NCBI RefSeq assembly: GCF_001681715.1
Contig: NZ_LNWY01000017.1
Coordinates: 1-64,000 of the forward strand
Reading direction: 5' to 3'
DNA: 64,000 nucleotides
DNA from: Tritonibacter mobilis
Lineage (GTDB): Bacteria; Pseudomonadota; Alphaproteobacteria; Rhodobacterales; Rhodobacteraceae
The translations under genes and the position numbers were made by a program. Under the pieces are notes generated by a model, which was not told the DNA's origin, searched no databases, and saw only the letters and a program-made list of their open reading frames with translations. Positions 62,349 through 64,000 of this stretch are shown here, piece after piece (positions within the stretch are counted from its first letter, which is position 1; the number at the start of each line of letters is the position of its first letter).

Positions 62349-64000
62349 ATGGATCTCTCCTTCACCACCGAAAACTCCCGCTATGCCTTCGGCAGCTTCG
62401 ACCGTGTCACCGTGGACGGCAGGGCTTTCCGCCTCCACATGGAAACCGAGGTTGGGGTCGTCATGACTCAGGATGACGATACGGGCTTTTCCCGGCAGTT
62501 CTCGCACCAAGATCTTTCCCGCCTGGGAAGCTTGGGCCGGATCCGCGTCGAGCGGAACTACTTCAACCCGGACGCTGCGCGTAAGCGTCAGCTGGCACAT
62601 GGCGTATCGCTTTCCGCACTCTCCGGGCGGCCGCTGCGCCGGTTCGTTCGCAAGGATGCCTATTGCCAGGCGGCAATCGACATGCATCGCGAGAAGCTGC
62701 TGAAATTCACTGACGCGTCCATTGAGGCCTCCATGGACATGCTGGTGGGCCGTGCCGCGCGGTTGGCGTCCAAGTATATCCCTTCTGGAGCCATGAACGT
62801 TCTGCCCTCCGAGAACATGGGTGCAGCGCCTAGCCCGCGAACGCTTCGCAGGTGGCTCGCTGAACGGAACGACCTGAATCTGATCGGGCATCTGGACAAC
62901 ATGGATCGGCGCGGCTGGCGGGGAACGCGGATCAAGCCGGAAGCGGCTGCCATCATGCACAGGGAAATCCAAGGGTATCTGTCGCCCGACAAGCCGACGA
63001 TGCAGCAGATCTATGAAAATGTCGCCTTGGCCATCCATGAGCGCAACGAACACTACACCGAAGAGAACGACCACCTCAGCGTGCCGAGCCGCGAGACGGT
63101 GCGCCGGGCGATCCGGGCACTGGACCCGTTTCGCGTGGAAGTTGCCCGCAATGGTGAGGCTGCAGCCCGCAAAAGGTTCCGTCCCGTTCTGAATGGTCTC
63201 AATGTGACCCGCCCGTTGGAGCGCATCGAGATCGATGAATGGACGGTGGACGTCTCGACACTGCTCGAGAGCAGCAACATCTATGGCATGCTCAGCGATG
63301 ACGAGAAGCGGCAACTCGACCTCTATATCAAAGGGGACGAGAAGGATCCGCGCTACAAGGGGAAAGCCAGGCGTCGGGACCGCTGGACGCTGACCGCAGC
63401 GATCTGCTGTGCCACGCGCTGCATCGTCGGTATGGTCCTGAGCCGATCGGCGAACTCCGAGGCTGCGGTGCAGCTCCTGCAGATGATCACGACCAACAAG
63501 GGGGCGTGGGCGGACGCTGTCGGGGCCCTAACGCCTTGGGACATGCATGGCACGCCCGAGTTGATCGTCTTCGATGGTGGCTCTGCCTTCAAGTCGTTGC
63601 GCTTCCGCATGGCGGCTGAGGATCTCGGCGTGATGTGGGAGATGGCGATGAATGGGGTGCCGGAAAACCGCGGAACGATCGAGCGCGCCTTCAAAACCTT
63701 CGGAAGCGACTTCGCGCCGCGTTTGTCGGGTCACACGTTCGCCAGCATCATGGAAAAGGGCGATGCGGATCCCGAGAAGCGCGCAGCACTCACCCTGGAC
63801 GACTTCACCTTCGCGCTGCTGCGTTGGGTGATCGACATCTACCACAACACGCCCCATCACGGGCTGGGCGGAGAAACCCCTGTGAAAGCGTGGCGTCGCC
63901 TAGCGAAGCTGCATGGCGTGACGCCGCCGCCGGACGCGGAGATGATGCGGCTGTGCTTCGGCCAGGAGCGCGAGTATCGCCTCGACAAGACCGGTATCAC
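62349..64000 (+). CDS. D,D(35)E transposase of TnsB/TniA (Mu transposase) type, runs off the window
   Basis: A continuous frame of 550 codons runs to the edge. The N-terminal part (about 1-270) is helical with DNA-binding-like segments (SPRTLRRWLAERNDLNLIGH, VPSRETVRRAIRALDPFRVE). The catalytic core shows D296 in RIEIDEWTVD, D409 in LIVFDGGSAFKS and E445 in ENRGTIERAFKTF, with 35 residues between the second and third. The end of the core (DIYHNTPHHGLGGETPVKAW) is the usual PHxGL motif, and a C-terminal beta domain begins. It pairs with the TnsA-like gene as the strand-transfer enzyme of a Tn7-like element. AAAGGAC precedes the ATG. Confidence 0.88.
   Translation, partial: MDLSFTTENSRYAFGSFDRVTVDGRAFRLHMETEVGVVMTQDDDTGFSRQFSHQDLSRLGSLGRIRVERNYFNPDAARKRQLAHGVSLSALSGRPLRRFVRKDAYCQAAIDMHREKLLKFTDASIEASMDMLVGRAARLASKYIPSGAMNVLPSENMGAAPSPRTLRRWLAERNDLNLIGHLDNMDRRGWRGTRIKPEAAAIMHREIQGYLSPDKPTMQQIYENVALAIHERNEHYTEENDHLSVPSRETVRRAIRALDPFRVEVARNGEAAARKRFRPVLNGLNVTRPLERIEIDEWTVDVSTLLESSNIYGMLSDDEKRQLDLYIKGDEKDPRYKGKARRRDRWTLTAAICCATRCIVGMVLSRSANSEAAVQLLQMITTNKGAWADAVGALTPWDMHGTPELIVFDGGSAFKSLRFRMAAEDLGVMWEMAMNGVPENRGTIERAFKTFGSDFAPRLSGHTFASIMEKGDADPEKRAALTLDDFTFALLRWVIDIYHNTPHHGLGGETPVKAWRRLAKLHGVTPPPDAEMMRLCFGQEREYRLDKTGI

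Noticed and set aside
62253-63314. 353-codon minus frame opposite the transposase
   Set aside because: Antisense to a transposase with complete D,D(35)E motifs; composition is typical of a shadow.
1-64000. tRNA, rRNA, replication origin or partition genes
   Set aside because: None was recognised by eye; whether the window is chromosome or plasmid therefore cannot be decided.

Overview
The window looks like DNA of an alphaproteobacterium of the Rhodobacteraceae (Roseobacter group). Reasons: TRAP and sugar ABC operons with GntR/LysR regulators, an EcfG-type sigma factor with matching GGAAC-N16-CGTT promoters, a Hint-terminated RTX protein, and the general style of the proteins. This is inferred from protein character, not from a marker gene. 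No rRNA, tRNA, CRISPR array or replication origin was recognised. Conserved operons alternate with zones of broken insertion sequences, so the region has been rearranged many times.

Layout. (1) 1-1.4 kb: end of an IS21 element with a frameshifted istA. (2) 1.5-11.6 kb: a compact GC-rich catabolic operon (GntR regulator, Cys/Met-type PLP enzyme, sugar ABC transporter, transketolase/PDH-E1-like TPP enzyme, AGE-fold epimerase) that ends at a terminator. (3) 11.7-14.6 kb: IS110, IS5 and integrase remnants. (4) 14.7-16.8 kb: a chemoreceptor gene broken by one amber codon. (5) 17.0-23.2 kb: a stress block (DUF1328, CsbD, AI-2E-type permease, PRC-barrel protein, Crp/Fnr regulator, EcfG-like sigma factor) with four sequences matching the EcfG promoter consensus. 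(6) 23.2-25.2 kb: a sensor kinase with a periplasmic solute-binding domain. (7) 25.3-26.8 kb: transposase fragments. (8) 26.9-44.4 kb: a copper and periplasmic-redox island with a two-component system, two multicopper oxidases, two c-type cytochromes, a DsbA-like protein, a beta-propeller protein, a copper P-type ATPase, CopB, a cupredoxin, and several passengers (NAD(P)-binding reductase, amino-acid permease, an ABC membrane domain with no ATPase). (9) 44.5-47.7 kb: IS110 and IS3 remnants. (10) 47.8-50.9 kb: a large RTX-Hint protein. (11) 51.2-51.9 kb: IS5 remnant. (12) 52.3-59.4 kb: RidA, a three-subunit HcnABC/opine-oxidase-like dehydrogenase, a TRAP transporter and a divergent LysR regulator. 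(13) 59.7-64 kb: small unknown genes, then the start of a Tn7-like transposition module (TnsA-like nuclease and a D,D(35)E transposase that runs off the window).

How the genes work together. The catabolic and TRAP loci each pair uptake with oxidation or cleavage of an unidentified substrate under a local regulator with a visible palindromic site. The stress block is most simply read as a small general-stress regulon. The copper island combines sensing, export of Cu(I), periplasmic oxidation and binding, and disulfide handling. The best candidates for undescribed biology are the 1.5-11.5 kb catabolic operon, the ATPase-less ABC protein and unusual passengers in the copper island, and the Tn7-like module at the right edge, whose cargo and targeting genes lie outside the window.
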